In this document: in pieces, positions 22,693 through 32,226 of the stretch | How the letters are laid out: each line of letters begins with the position of its first letter | Numbering within the stretch: position 1 is the first letter of the stretch | Source of the DNA: Pseudoduganella lutea | GTDB taxonomy: Bacteria; Pseudomonadota; Gammaproteobacteria; Burkholderiales; Burkholderiaceae_D | DNA length: 64,000 nt | Reading direction: 5' to 3' | Assembly (NCBI RefSeq): GCF_004209755.1 | Contig: NZ_CP035913.1 | Location: 6,944,001-7,008,000, forward strand | Made by a program: the position numbers and the translations under genes | Notes under the pieces: model-generated | Told to the model about the DNA's origin: nothing | The model's database searches: none | The model's input: only the letters and a program-made list of their open reading frames with translations

Positions 22693-24576
22693 ATGCCAAC
22701 GTCCCCGCTGCCCGCTCTTCTCGTCGCGCTGTCGTGCTGCCTGCTCAACGCATGCAGCCTGGTCAAGGTCAACGGCGATGCGCGCACGTTTTACTCCTCG
22801 ACCGTGCTGGTCGGCCGCGTGGCCAGTGCGGCACCCCCGCATGTTCCCCTCGTGGTTGCCGCCTTCAGCCGTGACCATGGTGCGCTCGTTCCTGTCCACC
22901 ACGCGGTACTGCACGAGGCCGGGGGATACGAACTGCTGGTGCCAAAGGGCGACTACATCGTCGCCGGATTTGCCGATGCCAACGGCAACCTGCGGCTCGA
23001 CGAGGGCGAAGCGGCCGGCCAGTTCCGCCCCGGGCCGGTCGTGGCAAACGGTACCGGCACCGTCGTCGAGCTCAATTTTTCGGTGGGCGGCCAGCCGACC
23101 GATCTCCCTGTCGGCACCGCTGTCGGCGCCGCACCGCCCGGCACGCTGCACAGCACCCAGGCCGGCGCCATCGCCGACCTCGATGCCCCGGTGTTTTCCG
23201 CGCAGTTCGCCCGCACCGGGTACTGGACGCCCACCGAATTCTTCCGCACCGCCGGCGGCAATGTCTACTTCCTGGACAAGTACGACCCGGCCAGGATTCC
23301 GGTGCTGTTCGTGCATGGCGTCGGCGGTTCGCCGCAGGAATGGCGCTACTTCGTCGAGCACCTCGACCGCAAGCGCTATCAGCCATGGTTCTTCTACTAC
23401 CCATCCGGCGCTTCGCTCGATTCCATGTCCTACCTGCTGTACTGGAAGCTGATCAACCTGCAGCGCACGCACCACTTCCGGCGCATCGTCTTCACCGCGC
23501 ACAGCATGGGCGGTCTCGTCGTGCGCAATTTCCTGTCGAACTACGGCGCGCAGCTGCCGGCGGAAAAGACGTTCGTGTCGCTGTCCACGCCCTGGGGCGG
23601 CGATGCCATGGCCGACCGGGGCGTGGCGCATTCCCCGGCCGTGGTGCCGTCGTGGAACGACATGCAGGCGGGCGGCCGCTTCATCCAGTCGCTGTACCAG
23701 CGCCCTCTGCCCGGCAACACGGACTACTACCTGTTCTTCGGCCATGCGGGCGGCTACAGCTTCCTGCATTCGGCCAATACCGACGGCGCTGTCACGCTGG
23801 CCAGCGAGCTGCGACCGCAAGCCCAGGCGGAGGCGCGCATGATCTACGGCTTCGACGAGGACCACACCAGCATCCTGCACTCGCCGCAGGCCTTCGCGCG
23901 TTATGCGGCAGTGCTCGACACCGCCACGGCCGGCGCCGGCGGTGCGCCGGCCGCGCCAGGCGGCCATGTGCGCGTGGCCCTGCACTATGGCGGCGCCGGC
24001 GGACTGGCACCGGCCGAGCCCCTGCTCGTGCTCACGCCCGCCGACGGCGCGCAGGGGCGCATCGTGGTGCCCATCCTTGCGGGCGACCGCGAGCGCCAGC
24101 TGGGCCCCTTTGCCGCGGGTGTGTATGAGGTCGCGGTCATCTCGCACGGCTTCACCGCGCTGCCGGCACGGCGGACGGTAACGATCGCCGCGGGGCAGGT
24201 GCCGGATCTGGACATCGCGCTGTCCCCGGTCGGCACGCTGTTCGGTTACATCGGGGCGGAAGTGACGGCGGGAGAAAACCCCGCGGGGAGCTTCCGCAAG
24301 CCGCACCCCGGCATCGACATCGATGCCATCACCCTGTCCAATGGCCACGTCCGACGCACCCTCGTGCCCGATCGAAGCCGCACGGAATTGGGCATCGACA
24401 GCCACCTGGCAGGCAGGGATGACGCGGCCAGGGCCATGTTTTCCTTTGTGGGCCTGGCCGATGGCGACTACGAACTGGCGATCACCGCCGAAGGGTACCT
24501 GCCCTATCGTGCGACGCGTACCGTGGTCGCTGGCAGGACCGGCAAGGTCGAACCGATCGTGCTGACGCGGCAGTAG
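22693..24576 (+). CDS. lipoprotein alpha/beta hydrolase (lipase-like)
   Basis: This protein of about 627 residues starts at the Met before a lipoprotein signal (LLVALSCCLLNAC, lipidated Cys21). The N-terminal 150 residues are beta-rich. The middle is an alpha/beta hydrolase with VLFVHGVGGSPQEW (oxyanion) and the nucleophile elbow TAHSMGGL. The C-terminal 200 residues look like two Ig/carboxypeptidase-regulatory beta-sandwiches. PGAP1- or lipase-like ester hydrolysis at the outer membrane is plausible; the substrate is unknown. It follows the kinase gene by 92 bp and may share Cpx control, which I cannot show. Confidence 0.7.
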   Translation: MPTSPLPALLVALSCCLLNACSLVKVNGDARTFYSSTVLVGRVASAAPPHVPLVVAAFSRDHGALVPVHHAVLHEAGGYELLVPKGDYIVAGFADANGNLRLDEGEAAGQFRPGPVVANGTGTVVELNFSVGGQPTDLPVGTAVGAAPPGTLHSTQAGAIADLDAPVFSAQFARTGYWTPTEFFRTAGGNVYFLDKYDPARIPVLFVHGVGGSPQEWRYFVEHLDRKRYQPWFFYYPSGASLDSMSYLLYWKLINLQRTHHFRRIVFTAHSMGGLVVRNFLSNYGAQLPAEKTFVSLSTPWGGDAMADRGVAHSPAVVPSWNDMQAGGRFIQSLYQRPLPGNTDYYLFFGHAGGYSFLHSANTDGAVTLASELRPQAQAEARMIYGFDEDHTSILHSPQAFARYAAVLDTATAGAGGAPAAPGGHVRVALHYGGAGGLAPAEPLLVLTPADGAQGRIVVPILAGDRERQLGPFAAGVYEVAVISHGFTALPARRTVTIAAGQVPDLDIALSPVGTLFGYIGAEVTAGENPAGSFRKPHPGIDIDAITLSNGHVRRTLVPDRSRTELGIDSHLAGRDDAARAMFSFVGLADGDYELAITAEGYLPYRATRTVVAGRTGKVEPIVLTRQ

Positions 24577-24649
24577 CCCGCGCGCCGGCCTGCACCCGCG
24601 CCGGAGAACCCCGGAAGTGGCGGCGTCGACAAACGGCGCTGCGCAAACG

Positions 24650-24685
24650 GCGAGGCCCCCCGCGCCGGAACGCGGGAGGCCTCGC
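24650..24685. terminator. strong hairpin between convergent genes
   Basis: A 14-bp stem with one mismatch (GCGAGGCC-C-CCCGCG against CGCGGG-A-GGCCTCGC) and a 6-nt loop. It lies between the hydrolase lipoprotein gene and dcd, which converge here. No T-run flanks it on either side, so it may act as an mRNA 3' stabiliser or a rho-assisted end rather than a classic terminator. Confidence 0.5.
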
Positions 24686-24738
24686 TGCCAAGCTCGTTGC
24701 AACGCCCGGCTACAGCCTGGCGCCGCGCCGCTTCGTCG

Positions 24739-25305
24739 TCACGCCTTCGGCAGCGTGACGCCGTGCTGGCCCTGGTACTTGCCGTTGCGGTCCTTGTACG
24801 ACGTTTCGCATTCCTCGTCGCTCTGGAAGAACAGCACCTGCGCGCAGCCTTCGCCGGCATAGATCTTGGCGGGAAGCGGCGTCGTGTTCGAGAACTCCAG
24901 CGTCACGTAGCCTTCCCATTCCGGTTCGAACGGGGTGACATTGACGATGATGCCGCAGCGCGCATAGGTGGACTTGCCGAGGCAGACGGTCAGCACGTCG
25001 CGCGGGATGCGGAAATATTCGATGGTGCGGGCCAGCGCGAACGAGTTCGGCGGGATGATGCAGACGTCGCTCTTGACGTCCACGAACGAGTTGGAATCGA
25101 AGTTCTTCGGGTCGACGATCGTGCTGTTGATGTTCGTGAAGATCTTGAATTCGTCCGCGCAGCGGATATCGTAGCCGTACGACGACGTGCCGAACGAAAT
25201 GACCTTGCGGCCGTCCACTGTCCTGACCTGCCCCGGTTCAAAGGGTTCGATCATTCCGGTCGATTCCGCCATCCGGCGGATCCATTTGTCGCTTTTAATC
25301 GTCAT
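24739..25305 (-). CDS. dcd: dCTP deaminase
   Basis: This 188-residue enzyme deaminates dCTP to dUTP in thymidylate synthesis. Recognisable blocks are [12 protein letters not shown] at the start, [38 protein letters not shown] with the conserved Ser-Arg, and the catalytic Glu in [15 protein letters not shown]. Length is the family standard (about 188-193). It is a single gene, divergent from nothing and convergent with the lipoprotein hydrolase. Confidence 0.96.
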   Translation of the reverse strand: MTIKSDKWIRRMAESTGMIEPFEPGQVRTVDGRKVISFGTSSYGYDIRCADEFKIFTNINSTIVDPKNFDSNSFVDVKSDVCIIPPNSFALARTIEYFRIPRDVLTVCLGKSTYARCGIIVNVTPFEPEWEGYVTLEFSNTTPLPAKIYAGEGCAQVLFFQSDEECETSYKDRNGKYQGQHGVTLPKA

Positions 25306-25405
25306 CGCAAAGGCTTTAGAAAGTCTGTTGGTGGGTGGTGCGGCTGCGCCGCGTGGGCGCGATTCTACGCGAACTCGCCTTTCCCCTGAAGCATTTTGCG
25401 CGATT

Positions 25406-26236
25406 TCACGCCGGCTGGGCTTCCTTGCACAGCGCCAGTTCGCTACCGGTGAGCTCGCAGACCATGTCGCGCACCGCCTGCGCCGTCAGCACGGGAAACT
25501 CCATCGGGAACAGGTGCCCGCCCGGCATCAGCCGGAAGTTGCGGCCCACCAGCGCCTTGGTCGCGGCCAGGCCGGCCTGCCGGTTTTCGATCGAGATGCG
25601 GCCGGCCAGGTAACCGACCGGCACCGGGAACTCGCCGGCCACGAGGTGCCCGATATGGTGCGGCAGCGTCCGGTAAACCGCGGTCTCGACGTCGCGCGAG
25701 AAGCGCAGCTGCACGCCTTCGGGATGCGGCACCAGCCCCGCGTGCAGGTAATCCTGCAGCACGCCCGGCGCCCACGCGGCAAACAGTTCCTTGCTGGCGA
25801 AATGGCGCAGCGCATCGGCTTCGGTGGGCCACACATTCCTGCGCCGCACCGACAGGCGCGAGGGCGAATAGCGGTCCTCGGCATTGAAGCGCTTGACCAG
25901 CCGCCACGCGAACGCGCGCCAGCCCGCCACGACCGGCGAGTCGAGCAGCACCACGCAGCGCGCCAGCTCGGGGCGCCGGGCGGCCGCCATCAGGCTCAGC
26001 ATCCCGCCCAGCGAATGACCGACGAGGATCACCGGCTCGCCGCGATAGCGCGCCACCAGCTCGGCGATCAGCTCATCGACCAGTTCATGCCAGCCGTCGC
26101 GCACGGGAAATGCCGGATTGTGGGCATGCATGTCGAGCGCCTGCACATCGAAGTCCTTGTCGAGCTGTTCGAACAATTGGCGGTACGTGCCGGCGGGATA
26201 GCTGTTGGCGTGCGAGAAGTGCAGGATGGGTTTCAT
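25406..26236 (-). CDS. alpha/beta hydrolase
   Basis: This 276-residue cytoplasmic protein has the alpha/beta hydrolase fold. It opens with [17 protein letters not shown] (oxyanion region), has the nucleophile elbow VGHSLGGML, and a late His in [12 protein letters not shown]. No signal peptide is present. Substrate is unknown; the closest family resemblance is to generic esterase/lipase-type hydrolases of proteobacteria. It is 100 bp upstream of dcd on the same strand. Confidence 0.75.
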   Translation of the reverse strand: MKPILHFSHANSYPAGTYRQLFEQLDKDFDVQALDMHAHNPAFPVRDGWHELVDELIAELVARYRGEPVILVGHSLGGMLSLMAAARRPELARCVVLLDSPVVAGWRAFAWRLVKRFNAEDRYSPSRLSVRRRNVWPTEADALRHFASKELFAAWAPGVLQDYLHAGLVPHPEGVQLRFSRDVETAVYRTLPHHIGHLVAGEFPVPVGYLAGRISIENRQAGLAATKALVGRNFRLMPGGHLFPMEFPVLTAQAVRDMVCELTGSELALCKEAQPA

Positions 26237-26440
26237 TGTGAGGGGCGCCAGGGCACCGGAATTTCGGGCGTGGCGATGTTAGCGGGTGAATCTTAGGTTG
26301 GCCTTACTTCAATAATATTAACATACGGAAAAGCCTGTCCTGCCGCGAGGGGATCGGCGGCGCCCCCCCATATCCTTCATACGGACAGCCCATACCGCCA
26401 CCGACGTGACGACCGGCGCGTTGCCTGCTACGCTGGCGTC

Positions 26441-27220
26441 ATGGACAGACTCTCGACACCCGGCCAGGTGGCCCTCGCCCGCCCAGGCATCACTTCTCCC
26501 GCCGAATGGCAAACCCGCGTCGATCTCGCCGCCTGCTACCAGCTGTGCGCGCTGTATGGCTGGGACGACGGCATCTACACCCACATCTCGGCAGCCGTGC
26601 CGGGCGAACCGGGCCACTACCTGATCAACCCGTTCGGCATGCGCTTCAACGAAGTGCGGGCGTCGAACCTGGTCAAGGTGGACGGCGATGGTCACGTTGT
26701 GGGCCCGTCGCAGTACACGGCGAACCGGTCCGGCTTCCGCCTGCACGGCGCCGTGCACAAGGCGCGCCCCGATGCGGCGTGCGTCATGCACCTGCATAAC
26801 CTCGCCGGCATCGCCGTCGGCATGCAGGAAACCGGCCTGCTGCCCCTGTCGCCCTACGCGCTGCGCTTCTACAACGAGCTGGCGTATCACGACTATGAAG
26901 GCATCGCCATGGAGGAAGACGAGCAGCGGCGCCTGGTCCACGACCTGGGTTCGCGCCACGCCATGCTGCTGCGTAACCACGGCAGCCTGACGGTGGGCCG
27001 CACGATTCCCGAAGCGTTCGTGCTGATGGAAACGCTGGACCGCGCCTGCGACGCGCAACTGCGCGCCCAGGCGGCCATGGTGCCGCTGCGCCAGCCGCCT
27101 GAAGCCATGTGCCGGAAAGTCCATGAGCAGTTGCTGGGCGATCATTCGCCGGAAGGCGCGCTCGAGTGGCCGTCCCTGCTGCGCCGCCTGGATGCGGAAA
27201 GCCCGCAGTACCGCAGCTGA
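26441..27220 (+). CDS. class II aldolase/adducin family protein
   Basis: This 259-residue protein has the class II aldolase fold. Metal-binding His pairs are visible (YTHISAAVPG; CVMHLHNLAGIAVG) and a later His (MLLRNHGSLTVG). Family members cleave sugar phosphates, decarboxylate or act on small hydroxyacids, so the reaction is unclear. It is followed 37 bp later by a small tautomerase on the same strand, a pairing that suggests a shared catabolic role. A TGCTACGCT just upstream could be an extended -10. Confidence 0.8.
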   Translation: MDRLSTPGQVALARPGITSPAEWQTRVDLAACYQLCALYGWDDGIYTHISAAVPGEPGHYLINPFGMRFNEVRASNLVKVDGDGHVVGPSQYTANRSGFRLHGAVHKARPDAACVMHLHNLAGIAVGMQETGLLPLSPYALRFYNELAYHDYEGIAMEEDEQRRLVHDLGSRHAMLLRNHGSLTVGRTIPEAFVLMETLDRACDAQLRAQAAMVPLRQPPEAMCRKVHEQLLGDHSPEGALEWPSLLRRLDAESPQYRS

Positions 27221-27257
27221 TACCGTACCGTTTCACTTTTTCGAGGAGATGCAAAGC

Positions 27258-27443
27258 ATGCCGACCATTAATGTCCAGCTGTTCGAAGGCCGTACCCCGG
27301 AACAAAAGCGCGCCTTCGTGCAGGCCGTCACCCAAGCCACCGTCGAGACGCTGGGCTCGTCCCCTGAATCCGTGGACATCATCCTCCACGAGGTCAAGCG
27401 CGAGCACTGGGCCACGGGCGGCAAGCTGTGGTCCGAGGAATGA
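27258..27443 (+). CDS. 4-oxalocrotonate tautomerase family protein
   Basis: This 61-residue protein matches the tautomerase superfamily. After Met removal Pro1 is the catalytic base (PTINVQLFEGRTPEQKRAF), and the C-terminal EVKREHWATGGKLWSEE keeps the Trp of the active-site wall. Length is right for a 4-OT subunit, which forms hexamers. GAGGAG about 12 nt upstream decides the start. Whether it acts on 2-hydroxymuconate or another enol is unknown; no meta-cleavage genes are nearby. Confidence 0.85.
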   Translation: MPTINVQLFEGRTPEQKRAFVQAVTQATVETLGSSPESVDIILHEVKREHWATGGKLWSEE

Positions 27444-27473
27444 ACACCGCCGCCTGAGCGGCCCCGCCTTACT

Positions 27474-28379
27474 TCACCGTCCCTTGCCGAACATCCTTGA
27501 TTCGGCCGCCAGCGCGAGCAGATTCGGATCGCGCTCGCGCGTCTTCGGCAGCAATAGCGTGATGACCTGGTGCGACGCATACGGCCCGGCGAGGGCGATC
27601 AGCTCGATGCGCGCGCTGTACTCGGCCACCCGGGCTGGCAGCAGGCTGTAGCCCATGCCGCTGCCGACCAGATTGATGAGCGAAAAGATGTCGCTGACCT
27701 GCATGGTGGTTTCCGGCACGAAGCCGGCTTGCCGGAACGCGTGATTGAAACTGTCGGATGTCACGAACCCGCCGCCCAGCGTGATGAACTGTTCGTTGCG
27801 CAAATCCTTCAGGTCCACGGCGGCCTTGCCCGCGTAGGGCGACCCCAGCGGCGCGGCGAGGCGCACCTCATCCTCGAACAGCGGCACGGCCACCAGGTTC
27901 GTGTTATCGGACGGCGCCTGCAAGCCGATGACGACCGCGTCGAGCCGGCCGTCCGCCAGGCCCTGCAACAGATCCTTGTTCGAGCCCAGCGTCAGGTCGA
28001 CGTGCAGGTCGGGCCGGCGCAATTTCAGCCCCATCAGCAGGTGCGGAATGCAGCGCAGCGTCAGCGAATACAGCGAACCGATGCGCAGCCGGTTGCTGTT
28101 GAAGCCAGCCAGTTCGCGCACCTTGCGGATGCCCTCCTCCGTTTCCGCCACCGCCCGCTGCGCATGGCTGGCAAACGCGAACGCGGCCGGCAGCGCCGTC
28201 AGCTTGCGGCCTTCGCGCTGGAACAACTGGCAGCGCAAGCCTTCTTCCAGCGAATGCAGCGCGCGGTGCACGCTGACGATGCTCTGCCCCACTTCCTCGG
28301 ACACGCGCGCCAGGCTGGACAGGCGCATGAACGCCAGGAAGATTTCCAGCTTCTTCAAGGTGATTTCTTCGTCGATCAT
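27474..28379 (-). CDS. mdcR: LysR-type regulator, probable activator of malonate decarboxylase genes
   Basis: This protein of about 301 residues has an N-terminal winged helix-turn-helix (LKKLEIFLAFMRLSSLARVS to QREGRKL) and a two-lobed effector domain (LRIGSLYSLTLRCIPHLL to the C-terminus). It is divergent from mdcA, the usual place of MdcR, which activates the operon in response to malonate. ATG at 28379 is preferred to a codon 18 bp upstream because the family begins shortly before ITLKKLEIF. Expected binding is in the 122-bp shared intergenic region. Confidence 0.8.
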   Translation of the reverse strand: MIDEEITLKKLEIFLAFMRLSSLARVSEEVGQSIVSVHRALHSLEEGLRCQLFQREGRKLTALPAAFAFASHAQRAVAETEEGIRKVRELAGFNSNRLRIGSLYSLTLRCIPHLLMGLKLRRPDLHVDLTLGSNKDLLQGLADGRLDAVVIGLQAPSDNTNLVAVPLFEDEVRLAAPLGSPYAGKAAVDLKDLRNEQFITLGGGFVTSDSFNHAFRQAGFVPETTMQVSDIFSLINLVGSGMGYSLLPARVAEYSARIELIALAGPYASHQVITLLLPKTRERDPNLLALAAESRMFGKGR

Positions 28380-28387
28380 GGTGCCAG

Positions 28388-28401
28388 AATACTGCAATAT
28401 T
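28388..28401. promoter_or_regulatory. near-palindrome between mdcR and mdcA
   Basis: AATACTGCAATATT is a 14-bp palindrome with one mismatched pair, just upstream of the LysR start and about 100 bp before mdcA. It could be a LysR-type binding half site or autoregulatory operator. I see no perfect T-N11-A box, so this stays tentative. Confidence 0.35.
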
Positions 28402-28501
28402 TAACTTCATAGTAAACATCGGCACCCTCCGGTTGATTGAATGGCCCTCCTGGCAGGCCTATGCTTGGCCTTACCCGACAAGCAACAAGCTAGGAGACAG
28501 C

Positions 28502-30187
28502 ATGAACGGCACTCCCCCGCTCCAGGGGCAAACACGGCAGGCGCAACCTCGTCAATGGGATACACGGCGCCAGGAAAAGCGCCGGCGCATCGATGCGGTC
28601 CGCCACCTGAGCGACGGCCGCGTTCTCGGCACGGATGCCATCGTCGACGCGTTACAGCTGCTGGTGGCCAGCGGCGACCGCGTCGTCCTCGAGGGGAACA
28701 ACCAGAAACAGGCCGACTTCCTGGCCCGGGCCCTGGTCCGGCTCGATCCCGACAAGGTCAACGGGCTGCACCTGATCATGCCCAGCGTGAGCCTGCCCCA
28801 GCACCTGGACCTGTTCGAGCAAGGCATCGCGAGCAAGCTCGATTTCGCGTTCGCCGGCGCGCAAAGCCTGCGCATCTCGCAGCTGCTGCAGGATGGCGTG
28901 CTGCAGGTGGGCGCGCTGCACACCTATGTCGAACTGTATGCGCGCCTGTATGTCGATCTCGTGCCGAACGTGGTGCTGGTGGCCGGCTACAAGGCCGACC
29001 GCGACGGCAACCTGTACACGGGCCCGAGCACCGAGGACACGCCGGCCCTGGTGGAGGCGGCCGCGTTCCGCGATGGCATCGTCATTGCCCAGGTCAACGA
29101 GATCGTCGACGATCCGGCCGGCCTGCCGCGCGTGGACATTCCCGGCTCGTGGATCGACTTCGTGGTGCAGGCCGACAAGCCGTTTTATATCGAACCGCTG
29201 TTTACCCGCGACCCGCGCCTGATCAAGCCCGTGCACGTGCTGATGGGGATGATGGCGATCCGCGGCGTCTACGAGCGCCACAACGTCCAGTCGCTGAACC
29301 ACGGTATCGGCTTCAACACGGCCGCGATCGAACTGCTGCTGCCGACCTACGGCGAGCAGCTCGGGCTGAAGGGCAAGATCTGCCGCAACTGGACACTGAA
29401 TCCCCACCCCACGCTGATCCCGGCGATCGAAAGCGGCTGGGTCGACAGCGTGCACTGCTTCGGCGCGGAACTGGGCATGGAAGCCTACACGGCGGCCCGG
29501 CCGGACATCTTCTTCACGGGCCGCGACGGCTCGATGCGCTCGAACCGCCTGCTGTGCCAGATGGCCGGCCAATACGCGGTCGACCTGTTCATCGGCGCCA
29601 CCTTGCAGATGGATGGCGCGGGCAACTCGTCGACCGTCACGCACGGGCGCCTGACGGGGTTCGGCGGCGCCCCGAACATGGGCCACGATCCGCACGGCCG
29701 CCGCCACGCCACGCCGGCGTGGCTCGACCTCATCGAAGGCGACGACCCGCTGTCACGGGGCCGCAAGCTGGTGGTGCAGATGGTCGAGACTTTCCAGGAC
29801 GGCAGCCAGCCGACCATCGTGGAATCGCTCGACGCGGTCGAAGTGGGCAAGGCATCGGGCATGCCGCTGGCGCCCGTGATGATCTATGGCGACGACGTCA
29901 CGCACGTGCTGACCGAAGAAGGCATCGCCTACCTGTACAAGGCCCGCTCGCTCGAAGAGCGCAAGGCCATGCTGGCCGCCGTGGCGGGCGTCACGCCGGT
30001 CGGCCTGCGCCACGATCCGAAGCAGACGGCGAAGATGCGCCAGGAGGGCCTGATCGCGCTGCCGGAGGATATCGGCGTGCAGCGTTCGCAGGCCACGCGC
30101 TCGCTGCTGGCGGCGAAAAGCATCGCCGACCTGGTGGACTGGTCGGATGGGCTGTATGACCCGCCCGCGAAATTCAGGAGCTGGTGA
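28502..30187 (+). CDS. mdcA: malonate decarboxylase alpha subunit (malonate:ACP transferase)
   Basis: This 561-residue subunit exchanges acetate for malonate on the acyl-carrier subunit, starting the decarboxylation cycle. Family blocks include RRIDAVRHLSDGRVL, LEGNNQKQADFLARAL, NHGIGFNTAAIELLLPTYG and TGRDGSMRSNRLLCQMAGQYAVD. AGGAGACAGC precedes the ATG. The stop overlaps the next start (TGATG). It leads a seven-gene operon in the order A-B-C-D-E-G-H. Confidence 0.95.
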   Translation: MNGTPPLQGQTRQAQPRQWDTRRQEKRRRIDAVRHLSDGRVLGTDAIVDALQLLVASGDRVVLEGNNQKQADFLARALVRLDPDKVNGLHLIMPSVSLPQHLDLFEQGIASKLDFAFAGAQSLRISQLLQDGVLQVGALHTYVELYARLYVDLVPNVVLVAGYKADRDGNLYTGPSTEDTPALVEAAAFRDGIVIAQVNEIVDDPAGLPRVDIPGSWIDFVVQADKPFYIEPLFTRDPRLIKPVHVLMGMMAIRGVYERHNVQSLNHGIGFNTAAIELLLPTYGEQLGLKGKICRNWTLNPHPTLIPAIESGWVDSVHCFGAELGMEAYTAARPDIFFTGRDGSMRSNRLLCQMAGQYAVDLFIGATLQMDGAGNSSTVTHGRLTGFGGAPNMGHDPHGRRHATPAWLDLIEGDDPLSRGRKLVVQMVETFQDGSQPTIVESLDAVEVGKASGMPLAPVMIYGDDVTHVLTEEGIAYLYKARSLEERKAMLAAVAGVTPVGLRHDPKQTAKMRQEGLIALPEDIGVQRSQATRSLLAAKSIADLVDWSDGLYDPPAKFRSW

Positions 30188-31092
30188 TGACGACACTGAA
30201 CCCACTGCAGCACATTCGCATTTCACCCCCCTCCTGCGCGCGGCAACTGGCCGGCCTGGCCGTGGCCGCGCTGGTCGACGAGGCGATGCTCACGCCGAAG
30301 CCCGGCCTCGTCGACATGCGCGGCAGCGGTGCCCACCGCGACCTGAGCTGGCTGCTGATGTGCCACTCCGCGCACGCGCTGCGGCCGGCTTTCGAAGCCA
30401 TGGCCCATGCCGGCGCGACAATCCATGACCTGCCGGCGCTGCGGCGCCGCATCGGTGCCATCGGCCGCGACGCGGAAGCAACCATGATGGCGGCGACGGG
30501 CGGCGTGAACACGCACCGCGGCGCCATCTGGGCACTGGGCCTGCTCGTGACCGCCGCGGGCCAGGTGGCTGGTGGCGCCACGCCGGCGGCGATCGCGTCC
30601 CGGGCCGGCACGCTGGCCCGGCTGGCCGATGCCGGCGCGCCGGCCTGCACGGGGAATAAGGGGGAAACGGCGCGCTGGCAATATGGCGTTGGCGGCGCGC
30701 GCGGCCAGGCCGAAGCGGGCTTCCCGCACGTGACGCGTGTCGCGCTGCCGATGCTGCATGCCGCGCGCGGGCGTGGCGATCCGGAAAGCGCGGCGCGCCT
30801 GCAGGCGCTGCTGGCCATCGTTGCCGATCTCGACGATACATGCCTGCTGGCGCGCGGCGGCCGGTCCGCGCTGCTGGCCGCGCAGGCCGGCGCACAGGCC
30901 GTGCTCGATGCCGGCGGCGTGGCCACCGGGCCGGGCCAGGCCGCCTTGCGCGCACTGGAGGCGGACATGCTGGCACGGGGCACCTCGCCAGGCGGCGCGG
31001 CGGACCTACTGGCGGCAACGCTGCTGCTGGACAGCATCGCCCAAGAACAACGACAGGAAATGGAGGGACACGATGGAACGACTGCAGTTTGA
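30187..31092 (+). CDS. mdcB: triphosphoribosyl-dephospho-CoA synthase
   Basis: This 301-residue enzyme makes the prosthetic-group precursor 2'-(5''-triphosphoribosyl)-3'-dephospho-CoA from ATP and dephospho-CoA (CitG/MdcB family). Conserved stretches are EAMLTPKPGLVDMRGSGAH, GVNTHRGAIWALGLL, TGNKGETARWQYGVGGARGQ and DDTCLLARGG. ATG at 30187 shares a base with the mdcA stop. It extends 20 bp into mdcC. Confidence 0.93.
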   Translation: MTTLNPLQHIRISPPSCARQLAGLAVAALVDEAMLTPKPGLVDMRGSGAHRDLSWLLMCHSAHALRPAFEAMAHAGATIHDLPALRRRIGAIGRDAEATMMAATGGVNTHRGAIWALGLLVTAAGQVAGGATPAAIASRAGTLARLADAGAPACTGNKGETARWQYGVGGARGQAEAGFPHVTRVALPMLHAARGRGDPESAARLQALLAIVADLDDTCLLARGGRSALLAAQAGAQAVLDAGGVATGPGQAALRALEADMLARGTSPGGAADLLAATLLLDSIAQEQRQEMEGHDGTTAV

Positions 31093-31381
31093 ATTCGCCG
31101 CCGGCCAACCCGCCGCATCGCGCACGGTGACGGGCGTGGTGGCCTCCGGCGACCTGGAAGTGCTGCTGGAGCCGCAGTCGGGCGGGCGCACGAACGTGGC
31201 CGTGCAGACGTCGGTCGACGGCTACGGCGGCACCTGGACGGCATTGCTGGAGCGCGTGTTCGCCGACCCGGCGCTGCCGGCCGCGAAGATCGAGATCAAT
31301 GACAACGGCGCCACGCCCGGCGTGGTGCGCATGCGCATCGAGCAGGCATTCGAGGAAGCGGCGCTGGGAGGCCGGCCATGA
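31073..31381 (+). CDS. mdcC: malonate decarboxylase acyl-carrier (delta) subunit
   Basis: This 102-residue carrier subunit bears the phosphoribosyl-dephospho-CoA arm. Ser25 in VVASGDLEVLLEP sits at the attachment position known for the Klebsiella protein. GGAGGGACACG precedes the start, which lies inside the mdcB 3' end, and its stop overlaps mdcD by ATGA, so translation is coupled on both sides. Confidence 0.93.
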   Translation: MERLQFEFAAGQPAASRTVTGVVASGDLEVLLEPQSGGRTNVAVQTSVDGYGGTWTALLERVFADPALPAAKIEINDNGATPGVVRMRIEQAFEEAALGGRP

Positions 31382-32226
31382 ACATCGAACAGCTTCTCCA
31401 GCGCGACAGCTTCATCGAACGCAATGCCCGCAACCGTGCCCGCGGCCTGCTCGACGCCGGCTCCATGCGCGAGCTGGTCGGTCCGTTCGACCGCGTCACG
31501 TCGCCGTGGCTTGCACGGCAGCACATCGTCACGCAGGCCGACGACGGCGTGGTGGTGGCCAAAGGCACGCTGGACGGCGTGGCCACCGTCATCCTTGCCA
31601 TCGAGGGCGCGTTCCAGGGCGGCAGCATGGGCGAAGTGGGCGGCGCGAAGATTGCCGGCGCGCTGGAACTGGCGGCACGCGACAACCGCAACGGCACGCC
31701 CACGCAGGCCGTGATCCTGTTCGAGACGGGTGGCGTGCGGCTGCAGGAAGCCAACCTGGGCCTGGCCGCCATCGCGGAAATCCAGTCCGCCATCGTCGAC
31801 CTGCGGCGCTACCGGCCCGTGATCGGCGTCAGCGCCGGCACCGTAGGCTGCTATGGCGGCATGTCGATCGCCGCCGGCCTGTGTTCGTACCTGGTGCTCA
31901 CCCGTGAAGCCCGCCTGGGCCTGAACGGGCCCCAGGTGATCGAACAGGAGGCCGGGCTGGCCGAATTCGATTCGCGCAACCGTGCACTGATCTGGGGCCT
32001 GACGGGCGGCGAGCAACGCTGCGCCACGCACCTGGCCGACGTGCTCGTGGACGACGACACCGTGCAGGTGCGCACCGCGGTGGCCGGCCTGTTCCACGCC
32101 GGACCGCCGGCCATCCACCGCAGCGAACGCTACGCGGACTTCCTGGCAAGCCTCGCGCAAGTCGATACCGCGCAGCAGCCGGCACCGGCCGACGTGCGCG
32201 CGCTCTATGGAAAGGGACTGGGATGA
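31378..32226 (+). CDS. mdcD: malonate decarboxylase beta subunit
   Basis: This 282-residue crotonase-fold carboxyltransferase subunit works with MdcE to decarboxylate malonyl-S-ACP. Typical segments are AIEGAFQGGSMGEVGGAKIAGALE, ILFETGGVRLQEANLGLAAIAEI and GVSAGTVGCYGGMSIAAGL. Both ends overlap neighbours by four bases (ATGA), which favours equal synthesis of the subunits. Confidence 0.94.
   Translation: MNIEQLLQRDSFIERNARNRARGLLDAGSMRELVGPFDRVTSPWLARQHIVTQADDGVVVAKGTLDGVATVILAIEGAFQGGSMGEVGGAKIAGALELAARDNRNGTPTQAVILFETGGVRLQEANLGLAAIAEIQSAIVDLRRYRPVIGVSAGTVGCYGGMSIAAGLCSYLVLTREARLGLNGPQVIEQEAGLAEFDSRNRALIWGLTGGEQRCATHLADVLVDDDTVQVRTAVAGLFHAGPPAIHRSERYADFLASLAQVDTAQQPAPADVRALYGKGLG

Noticed and set aside
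24650..24685. The GC-rich hairpin read as a REP-type mobile repeat.
   Set aside because: Only one copy in the window and placed exactly between convergent genes, so a transcript-end structure is more likely.
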